Assembly: GCF_011320095.1 (NCBI RefSeq)
Contig: NZ_JAANOY010000009.1
Location: 1-64,000 of the forward strand
DNA: 64,000 nucleotides
Direction: 5' to 3'
Source of the DNA: Cognatiluteimonas telluris
GTDB taxonomy: Bacteria; Pseudomonadota; Gammaproteobacteria; Xanthomonadales; Xanthomonadaceae
Shown here: one piece after another, positions 34,712 through 42,838 of the stretch
Position numbering within the stretch: the first letter of the stretch is position 1
Layout: each line of letters begins with the position of its first letter
Translations under genes and position numbers: made by a program
Notes under the pieces: generated by a model
What the model was told of the DNA's origin: nothing
Database searches by the model: none
What the model saw: only the letters and a program-made list of their open reading frames with translations

Positions 34712-36466
34712 ATGACGCAATCTTCCTCCTCGAAAGCCCCGGTCGGATCCCTGCGCGCGCTCTGGCCGTTCGTGCACGCGCATCGCAACCTCCTCGTCGC
34801 CTGGCTGCTGGCGCTGGCCTGCTCGTCGACGGCCACGCTGAGCCTGCCGGTGGCCTTCCGCCGCATGATCGACCAGGGATTTTCCAGCGGCGCCAACATC
34901 GACCGCGCCTTCGTGTTCCTGTTCATGGTCGCGCTGGCGCTGGCGCTGGCGACCGCCGCGCGCTTCTACTTCGTCTCGCTGCTGGGCGAACGCGTGGTCG
35001 CGGACATGCGCCAGCAGCTGTATTCGCACGTGATCGGGCTGGACGCCGGCTTCCACGACCGCACCCGCAGCGGCGAGCTGGTGTCGCGGCTGACCGCCGA
35101 CGCCGAGCTGCTGCGCAGCGTGGTCGCCTCCAGCATGTCGGTCGCCCTGCGCAGCACCATCACCGTGATCGGCGCGATCGCGATGCTGTTCGTCACCAGC
35201 CCGCACCTGGCGGCCTATGCGCTGGTCGGGATACCGCTGGCGGTCCTGCCGATCGTCATCGGCAGCCGGCGCCTGCAGAAAGCCTCGCGCGCCAGCCAGG
35301 ACCGCGTCGCCGACGCCAATACCCTGGCGGCCGAAACCCTCGGCGCGGTGCGCACGGTGCAGGCGCATGCGCGCGAACCGTACGAGCGCGATCGCTTCGG
35401 GCACTCGCTTGCGATTGCCGTGGATACGGCGCGCCGGCGGATCCGTTCGCAGGCGATCGTCACCGCGGTCGCGATCGTGCTGATCTTCGGCGCGATCACC
35501 CTGGTGCTGTGGTCGGGTGCGCACGACGTGGTCGCCCACCGCATGAGCGCCGGCACCCTGGGCCAGTTCGTGCTGTACGCATTGATCGGCGGCGGCTCGG
35601 TCGGCGCGCTGGCCGAGGTCTGGAACGAACTGCAGCGGGCCGCCGGCGGCATGGGGCGCATCTCGGAACTGCTCTCCGAAACCCCTGTGATCGCGGCGCC
35701 CGCGCACCCGGCGGCGCTGCCGCAGCCGGTGCGGGGCGAAGTCGTTTTCGACGACGTGACCTTCCACTACCCCATGCGCCAGGACCTGCCGGCGATCGAA
35801 CGCTTCAACCTGCACGTTCGCCCGGGCGAGACCGTGGCGCTGGTGGGGCCGTCGGGCGCCGGCAAGAGCACCGTGTTTTCGCTGCTGCTGCGCTTCCACG
35901 ATCCGCAGTCGGGCCACATCGGCATCGATGGCGTCGACGTGCGCACGCTGGACCCGGCCGCGCTTCGCGAAACGATCGCGCTGGTGCCGCAGTCGCCGAC
36001 GATCTTCGCCACCACCGCCGCCGACAACATCCGTTACGGCCGGCTGGACGCGACCGACGCCGAACTGCGCGCGGCGGCGGAATCGGCCGAGGCGGACGGC
36101 TTCCTCGATGCATTGCCCGAGGGTTTCGCCAGCGAACTTGGCGAACGCGGCGCCCGGCTGTCCGGTGGCCAGCAGCAGCGCATCGTCATCGCCCGCGCGC
36201 TGCTGAAGAACGCGCCGATCCTGCTGCTCGACGAAGCCACCTCGGCCCTGGACGCACAGAGCGAGCGCGCGGTGCAGCATGCGCTGGAAAACTTGATGGC
36301 CGGGCGCACGACCCTGGTGATCGCGCACCGCCTGGCGACCGTGCTCAAGGCCGACCGGATCGTGGTCATGGACCGCGGCCGCGTCGTGGCCGAAGGAACC
36401 CATGATGCGTTGATGGCCGAGGGCGGGCTGTATTCGGAACTGGCGAAGCTGCAGTTCCTGGATTGA
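34712..36466 (+). CDS. ABC transporter, fused permease/ATPase (ABCB/MsbA-like)
   Basis: A 584-residue half-transporter. The membrane domain (about 20-310) has around six helices; the ATPase domain has Walker A VGPSGAGKST, Q-loop ALVPQSPTIF, signature LSGGQQQR, Walker B ILLLDEATSALD and the H-loop IAHRLATV. It resembles lipid- and drug-exporting half-transporters of the exporter class and should act as a homodimer in the inner membrane. The start ATG 34712 (MTQSSSSKAPVGS) is preferred to an upstream ATG at 34643. Substrate unknown. Confidence 0.92.
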   Translation: MTQSSSSKAPVGSLRALWPFVHAHRNLLVAWLLALACSSTATLSLPVAFRRMIDQGFSSGANIDRAFVFLFMVALALALATAARFYFVSLLGERVVADMRQQLYSHVIGLDAGFHDRTRSGELVSRLTADAELLRSVVASSMSVALRSTITVIGAIAMLFVTSPHLAAYALVGIPLAVLPIVIGSRRLQKASRASQDRVADANTLAAETLGAVRTVQAHAREPYERDRFGHSLAIAVDTARRRIRSQAIVTAVAIVLIFGAITLVLWSGAHDVVAHRMSAGTLGQFVLYALIGGGSVGALAEVWNELQRAAGGMGRISELLSETPVIAAPAHPAALPQPVRGEVVFDDVTFHYPMRQDLPAIERFNLHVRPGETVALVGPSGAGKSTVFSLLLRFHDPQSGHIGIDGVDVRTLDPAALRETIALVPQSPTIFATTAADNIRYGRLDATDAELRAAAESAEADGFLDALPEGFASELGERGARLSGGQQQRIVIARALLKNAPILLLDEATSALDAQSERAVQHALENLMAGRTTLVIAHRLATVLKADRIVVMDRGRVVAEGTHDALMAEGGLYSELAKLQFLD

Positions 36467-36529
36467 GGGGCCGCGCAAGCTCGCAGCCGCGCCGTCGCGC
36501 CACGCCCCAGGGTCGCGGCTGGCCCGGCG

Positions 36530-37654
36530 TCAGGCCTCGCGCGGGATCCGCACGCTGAACACCGTGCCGGCGTCCTCGTCGGACGCGGCGACGATGCTGC
36601 CGCCATGGGCGACGGTGATTTCGCGCGCGATGAACAGGCCCAGGCCGAGATTGATGTTGGGCTGCTCGTCCTCCTGGCCGTCGCGTGCCAGGCGCACCAG
36701 CGGATCGAAGAGCGATGCCAGCGATTCGCGCGGGATGACCTCGCCGTGGTTGCCCACCTGCACGAGCACGGCGTCAGGCGAGCCTTCGATGCGCAGCGTC
36801 ACGGGTTCGGATTGCGTGCGGTACTGGGCGGCGTTGTTGAGCAGGTTGGTCAGCACCTGCTGCATCCGGGCCGCATCGAAGGAACCGGCGGTCTGCCCGG
36901 CCACCTCCAGCTCGAACCGGCAGCGCGGATTGGCGGCGCTGGCGTCGTCCAGCGCGGCCTGGCCGATGTCCCGCATGTCGGCGCGCCTGCGGACCACGGG
37001 GATCCCCGAACCGAGCTGCGTGCGCGAGTACTCCAGCAGGTCGCGCACCATCGACGTCATCAGCGCCGCGCTGGTCTTCACGCGCGCGCCCATCGCTCCC
37101 GCCCTGGCGAGGTCGGCGTCCGGATGGGTGAGGTAGTCGCCTGCCATCGCCATCGTCGCCAAGGGTCCACGCAGGTCATGGCCGAGGATCGCCAGGAAGA
37201 TCTCGCGCGTGTGCGTCGCCTTTTGCGAGTACGCCGTCGCCGATTCCGCCAGCGCCTGGTCGATGGTTTCGTTGAAACGCACCATGTCGTCGGTCGTGGC
37301 TTCGGTGACCTGCCCGACCTGCGACTGCCACAGCCTGAGCACGCTTGCGCGCAGGGCGCGGAATTCCGAGATGAGCTCGGCCACCGAGTAGCCACTCTCC
37401 AGCCGGCCGAGCCCGTGCCGGATCGCCGCCGTGCCTGCCTTGGGCACCGCCTCCTCGCCTTTGGATTTCGACGCCTGCTCGGCCGCCGACTGCCAGGTAT
37501 CCAGATCCGCGGCGCACGCCTGCAACATCTGCTTGGCGTGGTCGCGCAGGTCGGAAATCGACATCTTCGAGGTCGTCGGGATTTCCTTGGCGAAGGCTTC
37601 CCACTCCTCCAGGATCTGCTCCATGTGGGTGGTGATGAACCGGGACAATTTCAT
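36530..37654 (-). CDS. Cytosolic sensor histidine kinase with RsbRD-like N-terminal domain
   Basis: A 374-residue kinase without membrane segments. The N-terminal about 145 residues resemble the RsbRD_N helical sensor domain: ITTHMEQILEEWEAFAKEIP, SISDLRDHAKQML, YSVAELISEFRALRASVLRLW. The kinase core has the phospho-acceptor His159 in LAILGHDLRGPLATM, N-box VLTNLLNNAAQY, and G2 box NLGLGLFIAREIT. No partner response regulator is adjacent. Start ATG 37652-37654 (MKLSRFITTHM). Confidence 0.87.
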   Translation of the reverse strand: MKLSRFITTHMEQILEEWEAFAKEIPTTSKMSISDLRDHAKQMLQACAADLDTWQSAAEQASKSKGEEAVPKAGTAAIRHGLGRLESGYSVAELISEFRALRASVLRLWQSQVGQVTEATTDDMVRFNETIDQALAESATAYSQKATHTREIFLAILGHDLRGPLATMAMAGDYLTHPDADLARAGAMGARVKTSAALMTSMVRDLLEYSRTQLGSGIPVVRRRADMRDIGQAALDDASAANPRCRFELEVAGQTAGSFDAARMQQVLTNLLNNAAQYRTQSEPVTLRIEGSPDAVLVQVGNHGEVIPRESLASLFDPLVRLARDGQEDEQPNINLGLGLFIAREITVAHGGSIVAASDEDAGTVFSVRIPREA

Positions 37655-37795
37655 CGTCTGGTCAACCCCAGGCGGAGGCATGCGCGATCCGGGTACGGTG
37701 GGTGACTTCGCAGCATAGGTGGCCGGGGCGCGGGGTATGTGAATCCCAACGTCGTTCCGGGCGGGGTCGGCGCGGCATTCCGGGCCTCGGTCCAC

Positions 37796-37823
37796 AAAAA
37801 AAGCCCCGCCGGAGCGGGGCTTT
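37796..37823 (-). terminator. Rho-independent terminator of the cold-shock gene
   Basis: On the minus strand the hairpin AGCCCCGC-TCCG-GCGGGGCT is followed by a run of T residues, 22 bases after the csp stop codon. Confidence 0.9.
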
Positions 37824-37845
37824 CGGGTGCGGATGCCGTTGCCGA

Positions 37846-38052
37846 TCAGACTGCGGGCTCGACGCCGGCCGCCTGTGCGCCCTTCGGGCCCTGGGTGACT
37901 TCGTAGCTGACGCGCTGGCCTTCCTGCAGGCTGCGAAAGCCCTTGGAGGCGATCGCCGAGTAATGCACGAACACATCGGCGCTGCCGTCTTCCGGTGCGA
38001 TGAAACCGAAACCCTTGGCGTCGTTGAACCACTTCACGGTGCCGTACTGCAT
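37846..38052 (-). CDS. Cold-shock protein, CspA family
   Basis: A 68-residue single-domain nucleic-acid chaperone. RNP-1 is KGFGFIAP and RNP-2 is DVFVHYSAI, within the five-stranded OB fold beginning [13 protein letters not shown]. Start ATG 38050-38052. A strong terminator follows. The paralogue number cannot be told from the window, so no specific csp letter is given. Confidence 0.96.
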   Translation of the reverse strand: MQYGTVKWFNDAKGFGFIAPEDGSADVFVHYSAIASKGFRSLQEGQRVSYEVTQGPKGAQAAGVEPAV

Positions 38053-38153
38053 AACGTTGCTGACCTCATGGATGGATGCGTTGTCCGTGCGTGGCGCGTG
38101 GGGCGGCCTGGCGCACGGGCGGGAGTATGCAAAGCCAACCTCGGGTCTGGCAA

Positions 38154-38906
38154 TCACCCCGCCAGCCACTGCCGCAACAGCCTGCCGACGTCGGCGGTGG
38201 CCACGGCGACATTGCCCAGCACCTCGTCCATCGTGATCACTTCGTCCGGATCCGGGCCGGCACCGGCGGCCCAGTTGGCGACGATGCCCAGGCACGCGTA
38301 GCCCAATCCCAACTCGCGCGCGAGGCCGGCTTCCGGCATGCCGGTCATGCCGACGATGTCGCAGCCGTCGCGGCGCATGCGCGCGATCTCCGCCCGGGTT
38401 TCCAGGCGCGGGCCCTGGGTGGCGCCATAGCAGCCACCATCGACGATCGCGACCTGCGCGGCGCTCGCGGCCGCGAGCAGTTCGCGTCGCAACGCCGCCG
38501 TGTACGGGTCGCCGAAGTCGACGTGCAGCACGGGCGTGCCGGCTTCCTCGCACAGGGTCGAGATCCGGCCCCAGGTGTAGTCGATCAGCTGGTCGGGACA
38601 GACCAGCGCGCGCGGCCCGCATCGGGCGGTGATGCCGCCGACGGTATTGAGCGCCAGCACCCGCGACGCGCCCACCTGCTGCAGTGCGGCGAGGTTGGCG
38701 CGGTAGTTGATGCGATGCGGCGGCACGCCGTGGCCCTCGCCGTGTCGCGCAAGGAAGGCGACGCGGCGCGCGCCGATGGTGCCGATCCGCACCGGGCCCG
38801 ACGGCATGCCGTAGCGGGTTTCAGGCAGTTCCGAACGCGTGTCGGAGAGCTCCGCCAGCGCATAGACGCCGGTGCCGCCGATGATGGCCAGGTCGATGTC
38901 GGTCAT
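38154..38906 (-). CDS. S-methyl-5'-thioinosine phosphorylase
   Basis: A 250-residue member of the purine nucleoside/MTA phosphorylase family. It closely follows the pattern of Pseudomonas aeruginosa MTI phosphorylase: [43 protein letters not shown] and [17 protein letters not shown]. The reaction splits methylthioinosine into hypoxanthine and methylthioribose 1-phosphate. The next genes upstream, hpt and nagZ, match the context of the Pseudomonas gene, and mtaD at 2079 supplies the substrate. Start ATG 38904-38906. An MTA phosphorylase activity is the alternative. Confidence 0.9.
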   Translation of the reverse strand: MTDIDLAIIGGTGVYALAELSDTRSELPETRYGMPSGPVRIGTIGARRVAFLARHGEGHGVPPHRINYRANLAALQQVGASRVLALNTVGGITARCGPRALVCPDQLIDYTWGRISTLCEEAGTPVLHVDFGDPYTAALRRELLAAASAAQVAIVDGGCYGATQGPRLETRAEIARMRRDGCDIVGMTGMPEAGLARELGLGYACLGIVANWAAGAGPDPDEVITMDEVLGNVAVATADVGRLLRQWLAG

Positions 38907-39017
38907 GGGGATGCCAGTAAGTTGCCACGTGGCCTGGGGCGATCCCGGCGGCGGCGATGGACTAGCAACGGGCGGCGCGGATCGGCCGATCCACCGGCGA
39001 TGCAACGACGCGAGGCT

Positions 39018-39572
39018 TCAGTCGCCGATCGCATAGATCGCCGGCAGGTTGCGCCCTTGCTCGTGATAGTCCATGCCGTAGCCGAACACATAACGGTCGG
39101 GGACGTCGAGGCCGGCGTAGTCGGCGCACAGGCCGGGCACGCAGCGGCCATGCCGCTTGACCGCGAGCGCGGCGATGCGCACCTCGCGCGCGCCTTCCCC
39201 GAGGCACCAGGCGCGCACCGCGGCCAGGGTGATGCCTTCGTCGAGGATGTCGTCGACCAGCAGCACGCGGCGTCCGCGCAGCGGCGTCGCCGGGCGGTGC
39301 TTCCAGGCGATCTCGCCACCACGGGTCCCGCTGCCGTAGCGCGTCGCATGCAGGTAGTCGAACTGCAGGTCCAGCCCGCGTGCGCCGAGTTCCAGCGCGA
39401 GCTGCGCGGCGAACGGCAGGCCACCCTGCATCACCGTGAGATAAACCGGCAGGTCGCCGGCGTAGTCGTTGCGGATGCGTACCGCCATCGCCGCGATGGC
39501 CTGCTCGATGCTTGCGCGATCGTGGACCAGGTCCACGCCCGCCAGTGCGGTGGCCAGGGGCGGCAGGCTCAT
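39018..39572 (-). CDS. hpt: Hypoxanthine(-guanine) phosphoribosyltransferase
   Basis: A 184-residue phosphoribosyltransferase. The PRPP-binding motif is RVLLVDDILDEGITLAAV, with the flexible loop region near DYLHATRYGSGTRGGEI and the base-binding end VPDRYVFGYGMDYHEQGRNLPAIYAI. It recycles hypoxanthine from MTI phosphorylase to IMP. Start ATG 39570-39572 (MSLPPLATAL) overlaps the nagZ stop by 4 bases (ATGA). Confidence 0.92.
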   Translation of the reverse strand: MSLPPLATALAGVDLVHDRASIEQAIAAMAVRIRNDYAGDLPVYLTVMQGGLPFAAQLALELGARGLDLQFDYLHATRYGSGTRGGEIAWKHRPATPLRGRRVLLVDDILDEGITLAAVRAWCLGEGAREVRIAALAVKRHGRCVPGLCADYAGLDVPDRYVFGYGMDYHEQGRNLPAIYAIGD

Positions 39573-40567
39573 GCCAGCCGGTCCGAGAGCCGTGCCTGCA
39601 CGTCGCCGTGGCGTGTATCGGCGAGCAGCCCGTCCCAACCCATCGCGCCGCGTCCGATCAGTCCCAGCAACGCCGCGGTATTGAGCGCGCGCCCCTCGAC
39701 CGCCGCCAGCGACTCGGGCACGAGGTCCGGATGGCAGACCAGCACCACGTCGCAGCCGGCATCCAGGTGCGCGTCGATGCGCGCCTTGACCCCGCCGGCG
39801 GAAAACGCCGCGGCCATGCCGATGTCGTCGGAGAACACCACGCCGCGGAAGCCCATTTCATCGCGCAGGATCTGCTGGATCCAGCGTGGCGAATAGCCCG
39901 CCGGTTCCGGCGCGACCTGCGGATACACCACGTGCGCCATCATCACCGCGTCGGCCTTGGCATCGATGCCGGCGACGAAGGGCACCAGGTCGAGCGCGCG
40001 CAACTCGTCCAGCGACCGGTCGTCGATGGCTTCGTCGACATGGGTGTCTTCCAGCACCGAGCCGTGGCCGGGGAAATGCTTGAGCGTTGCCGCCATGCCG
40101 GCGGCGTGCATGCCTTCGACATACGCGCGGGTGAACTCGGCGACGACCTGCGGGTCGGCGGAAAACGCGCGGTCGCCGATGGCGCGGTTGCCGCGGCCCA
40201 GGTCGACCACCGGCGCGAAGCTCAGGTCGACGCCGCTGGCGCGGATCTCGCTGGCCATCAGCCACGCATGCTCGCGCGCAAGCTTTAGCGCGGCGGTCGG
40301 GTCTGTGGCATGCAGGCGGCCGAAGCCTTCCAGTGAGGGCAGCGCGCTGTAGCCGTCGCGGAAGCGTTGCACCCGCCCGCCTTCCTGGTCGACGCAGACC
40401 AACTGCGGCCGGGGCGCAGCCGCGCGGATCGCCTGCGACAGTTCGGCCACCTGCGCGCGTGAGGCGAAATTGCGCGCGAACAGGATCACGCCGGCGCAGG
40501 CGTCGTGCTGCAGCCAGTCGCGCTCGCGCGCGTCGAGTTCGGTGCCGGCGATTCCGATGATGAGCAT
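39569..40567 (-). CDS. nagZ: Beta-N-acetylhexosaminidase NagZ
   Basis: A 332-residue glycoside hydrolase family 3 enzyme. It removes GlcNAc from anhydro-muropeptides in the cytoplasm during peptidoglycan recycling. Motifs: LICVDQEGGRVQRF-like segment (VCVDQEGGRVQRFRDGYSALPS), the flexible-loop catalytic site LKHFPGHGSVLEDTHVDEA, and the nucleophile aspartate in GVVFSDDIGMAA. Start ATG 40565-40567. It leads the operon nagZ-hpt-MTI phosphorylase. With the MupP-like phosphatase at 683 it suggests the muramate 6-phosphate recycling route. Confidence 0.94.
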   Translation of the reverse strand: MLIIGIAGTELDARERDWLQHDACAGVILFARNFASRAQVAELSQAIRAAAPRPQLVCVDQEGGRVQRFRDGYSALPSLEGFGRLHATDPTAALKLAREHAWLMASEIRASGVDLSFAPVVDLGRGNRAIGDRAFSADPQVVAEFTRAYVEGMHAAGMAATLKHFPGHGSVLEDTHVDEAIDDRSLDELRALDLVPFVAGIDAKADAVMMAHVVYPQVAPEPAGYSPRWIQQILRDEMGFRGVVFSDDIGMAAAFSAGGVKARIDAHLDAGCDVVLVCHPDLVPESLAAVEGRALNTAALLGLIGRGAMGWDGLLADTRHGDVQARLSDRLA

Positions 40568-40642
40568 GGGTGACACCCTGGGACGTGATCGCGGATTGTC
40601 GCGCAGTTGGGGCGAAGGCCGCATCCGCCGGCCTTCACGACC

Positions 40643-42004
40643 CTAGCCCGGCTCGAACATCGCGATCGACTCCACGTGCGCCGTGTGCGGGAACATGTCC
40701 ATGACCCCCGCAGCGCGCAGTTTCCAGCCGCGCTCGTTGACCAGGTACCCCGCGTCGCGCGCCAGCGAAGCCGGATGGCAGCTGACATAGACGATGCGCT
40801 TCAGGCCCTTGAGCGGAAGCTGCCTGAGCACCGCATCCGCGCCCGAGCGCGGCGGATCGAGCAGCAGGCGCTCGAAGCCTTCGCGCATCCAGGCCTGGCT
40901 GCGCAGGTCCTGGGCCAGGTCGGCGGCATGGAATTCGGCGTTGGCCACGCCGTTGTGCGCGGCATTCCCGCGTGCGCGCTGCACCAGCCCCGCTTCGCCT
41001 TCGACCCCGACCACCGCGCGCACGCCGCGCGCCAGCGGCAGGGTGAAGTTGCCCAGGCCGCAGAACAGGTCCAGCACGCGATCGTCCGGCTGCGCGTCGA
41101 GCAGTTCGAGCGCGCTGGCGATCATCCCCTGGTTGAGCCCGGCGTTGACCTGGATGAAATCCAGCGGGCGGAACTGCAGTTCGATATCCCACGCCGGCAT
41201 CCGGAACGCGAGGCGCGGGTGCTCCGGCCACAACGCATGCACCGAATCGATGCCGCCTGGTTGCAGGAACACTGCGAACGAATGCGCCTGCGCGAAGTCG
41301 ACCAGCCGCGCACGGTCGCCTTCGCCCAGCGGCACGAGGTTGCGGAACACCAGCGCGACGGTGTCGTCGCCGGCGATGAATTCGATCTGCGGGATGTCGC
41401 GGCGGGCGTCCAGGCCATCGATCAGCGCTGCCAGCGCGGCGATCTTCCCACCGATCTGCGGAATGACCGTGTGGCACTCGGACAGGTCGGCGACAAAGCG
41501 CGGATCCTGTTCGCGGAAGCCCACCAGCGTCTTGTCCTTCTTCTCGACCCGTCGCACCGACAGCCGGCCCTTGCGCCGGTAGCCCCAGGCGGCATCGGTG
41601 AGCGGCGCGAGCACACGCCCGGGAACGACGTGGCCGATGCGCTCAAGGTTTTCCAGCAGTACGCGCTGCTTGGCGTGGATCTGCTGCGCCTCGTCCAGGT
41701 GCTGCAGGGCGCAGCCGCCGCAGGTGCCGAAATGCGCGCAGCGCGGAGTGACGCGATCGGCGCTGGCGCGCAGGACGGTAAGCGTGCGGGCTTCGTCGAA
41801 ACTGCGCTGGCGTGCCGTCTGCTGCGCGACGACGCGTTCACCGGGCAACGCGCCGGAGACGAACACGGTCTTGTCGGCATTGGCCGACCCGTCGGCGCGG
41901 CGACCGACGCCGCGGCCGTCATGGGTCAGGTTGAGGATGTCGATTTCGAACGGGGTCTGGTCGATGCGGGCCACGGCATGCAACAGGTTCTGCGAGCCGG
42001 GCAT
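40643..42004 (-). CDS. rlmD: 23S rRNA (uracil(1939)-C(5))-methyltransferase RlmD
   Basis: A 453-residue RNA methyltransferase. A TRAM domain at the N-terminus (DILNLTHDGRGVGRRADG) is followed by the 4Fe-4S cysteines in RCAHFGTCGGCALQHL, the SAM motif VLDLFCGLGNFTLPLA, the RLLLDPPRSGAD motif, and the catalytic cysteine in VYVSCHPASLARD. Start ATG 42002-42004 (MPGSQNLLHAV). A hairpin at 40614-40636 lies just downstream but lacks a T run. Confidence 0.95.
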   Translation of the reverse strand: MPGSQNLLHAVARIDQTPFEIDILNLTHDGRGVGRRADGSANADKTVFVSGALPGERVVAQQTARQRSFDEARTLTVLRASADRVTPRCAHFGTCGGCALQHLDEAQQIHAKQRVLLENLERIGHVVPGRVLAPLTDAAWGYRRKGRLSVRRVEKKDKTLVGFREQDPRFVADLSECHTVIPQIGGKIAALAALIDGLDARRDIPQIEFIAGDDTVALVFRNLVPLGEGDRARLVDFAQAHSFAVFLQPGGIDSVHALWPEHPRLAFRMPAWDIELQFRPLDFIQVNAGLNQGMIASALELLDAQPDDRVLDLFCGLGNFTLPLARGVRAVVGVEGEAGLVQRARGNAAHNGVANAEFHAADLAQDLRSQAWMREGFERLLLDPPRSGADAVLRQLPLKGLKRIVYVSCHPASLARDAGYLVNERGWKLRAAGVMDMFPHTAHVESIAMFEPG

Positions 42005-42062
42005 TGTCGCAGATGGGGGCTGGCGGGCTGCGCAGCGCAGACCGTCGCCCTGGGCGTGCGGA

Positions 42063-42088
42063 GAGCTCGCGGCTGAAGGCGCTCCTAC
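42063..42088. repeat. Single REP-like element
   Basis: Reverse complement of a gtaggagcgcc/ttcagccgcgagctc unit, related to those at 27677 and 34558. It lies in the 133-base gap between ydbL-like and rlmD genes. Confidence 0.65.
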
Positions 42089-42137
42089 CGCAGATCGAAC
42101 GTCGCCCGCCGGTGGCGCGGCGGGCGACGACGATGGG

Positions 42138-42794
42138 CTACTTCTGCTTCCAGCCGCCCGATGCGTCCTGGTACCACCAGCCCTTGTGCGCGCTGGCGAT
42201 CCATTGCTTGGCGAACACGCCGCGGATCTGCGATTCCCATTCGGGATGGTTGTTGGCGACGGCGACTTCGCGATACACCGCCTTGCGATCGCGGTTGTCG
42301 TCCGCCACCGCCTGGTTGAGTGCAACGCGGTCCTTCAGCGCGACCTGTGCCGGATCGCGCAGGACCACCAGCCCGTCGCGGGTGAAGCCCAGCGCGCCGG
42401 AATCGAAGCCGGCGCGCAGCTTGCCGTCGAAGCGGGCTTCCATCCGCGACTGGATCGCCTGGATGGCCGGGGTCTTGATGGTGATGTCGGGCGCCGACTG
42501 CGCGTACGCCGGCGAGATGCCCACCAGCATCAGCGGGTCGAAATGTCGCAGCAGCGCCATGCCGCCGTCGGGACCGGGCTCGGGCGCGGACTCCGGTGCC
42601 GGCGCGGGCTGCGCCGGGTCGCCGATGACCTTCTCGACGAACTGCTTGGCCGCTTCCTTGGCCTCGGCCGCGGGGAAGTAGACGTTGATGGTGACGCACG
42701 CAGCAAGCAGCACCATGGCACTGACGTGCATGCCGAGCGCGCGCATGCCCTGCCAGCGACGGCGCGACACGCCGGTTTCGTTATGCAGACTCAT
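42138..42794 (-). CDS. YdbL-like DUF1318 lipoprotein
   Basis: A 218-residue probable lipoprotein: a hydrophobic stretch ends in the lipobox VLLAAC (Cys33), followed by VTINVYFPAAEAKEAAKQFVEKVIGD. A proline/glutamate linker leads to a C-terminal DUF1318 domain (LKDRVALNQAVADDNRDRKAVYREVA, then a WWYQDASGGWKQK end). YdbL works with YdbH and YnbE in outer-membrane lipid homeostasis in E. coli. Here it follows the YdbH-like gene by 44 bases. An alternative start is the ATG at residue 17. Confidence 0.85.
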   Translation of the reverse strand: MSLHNETGVSRRRWQGMRALGMHVSAMVLLAACVTINVYFPAAEAKEAAKQFVEKVIGDPAQPAPAPESAPEPGPDGGMALLRHFDPLMLVGISPAYAQSAPDITIKTPAIQAIQSRMEARFDGKLRAGFDSGALGFTRDGLVVLRDPAQVALKDRVALNQAVADDNRDRKAVYREVAVANNHPEWESQIRGVFAKQWIASAHKGWWYQDASGGWKQK

Positions 42795-42838
42795 TCAAGC
42801 TCTCCTGGTTGCGACGCACGTGTTGCGATGGATGGAAC

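Noticed and set aside
40614-40636. Rho-independent terminator after rlmD
   Set aside because: The 8-base stem (GAAGGCCG/CGGCCTTC) is good but no T run follows on the minus strand.
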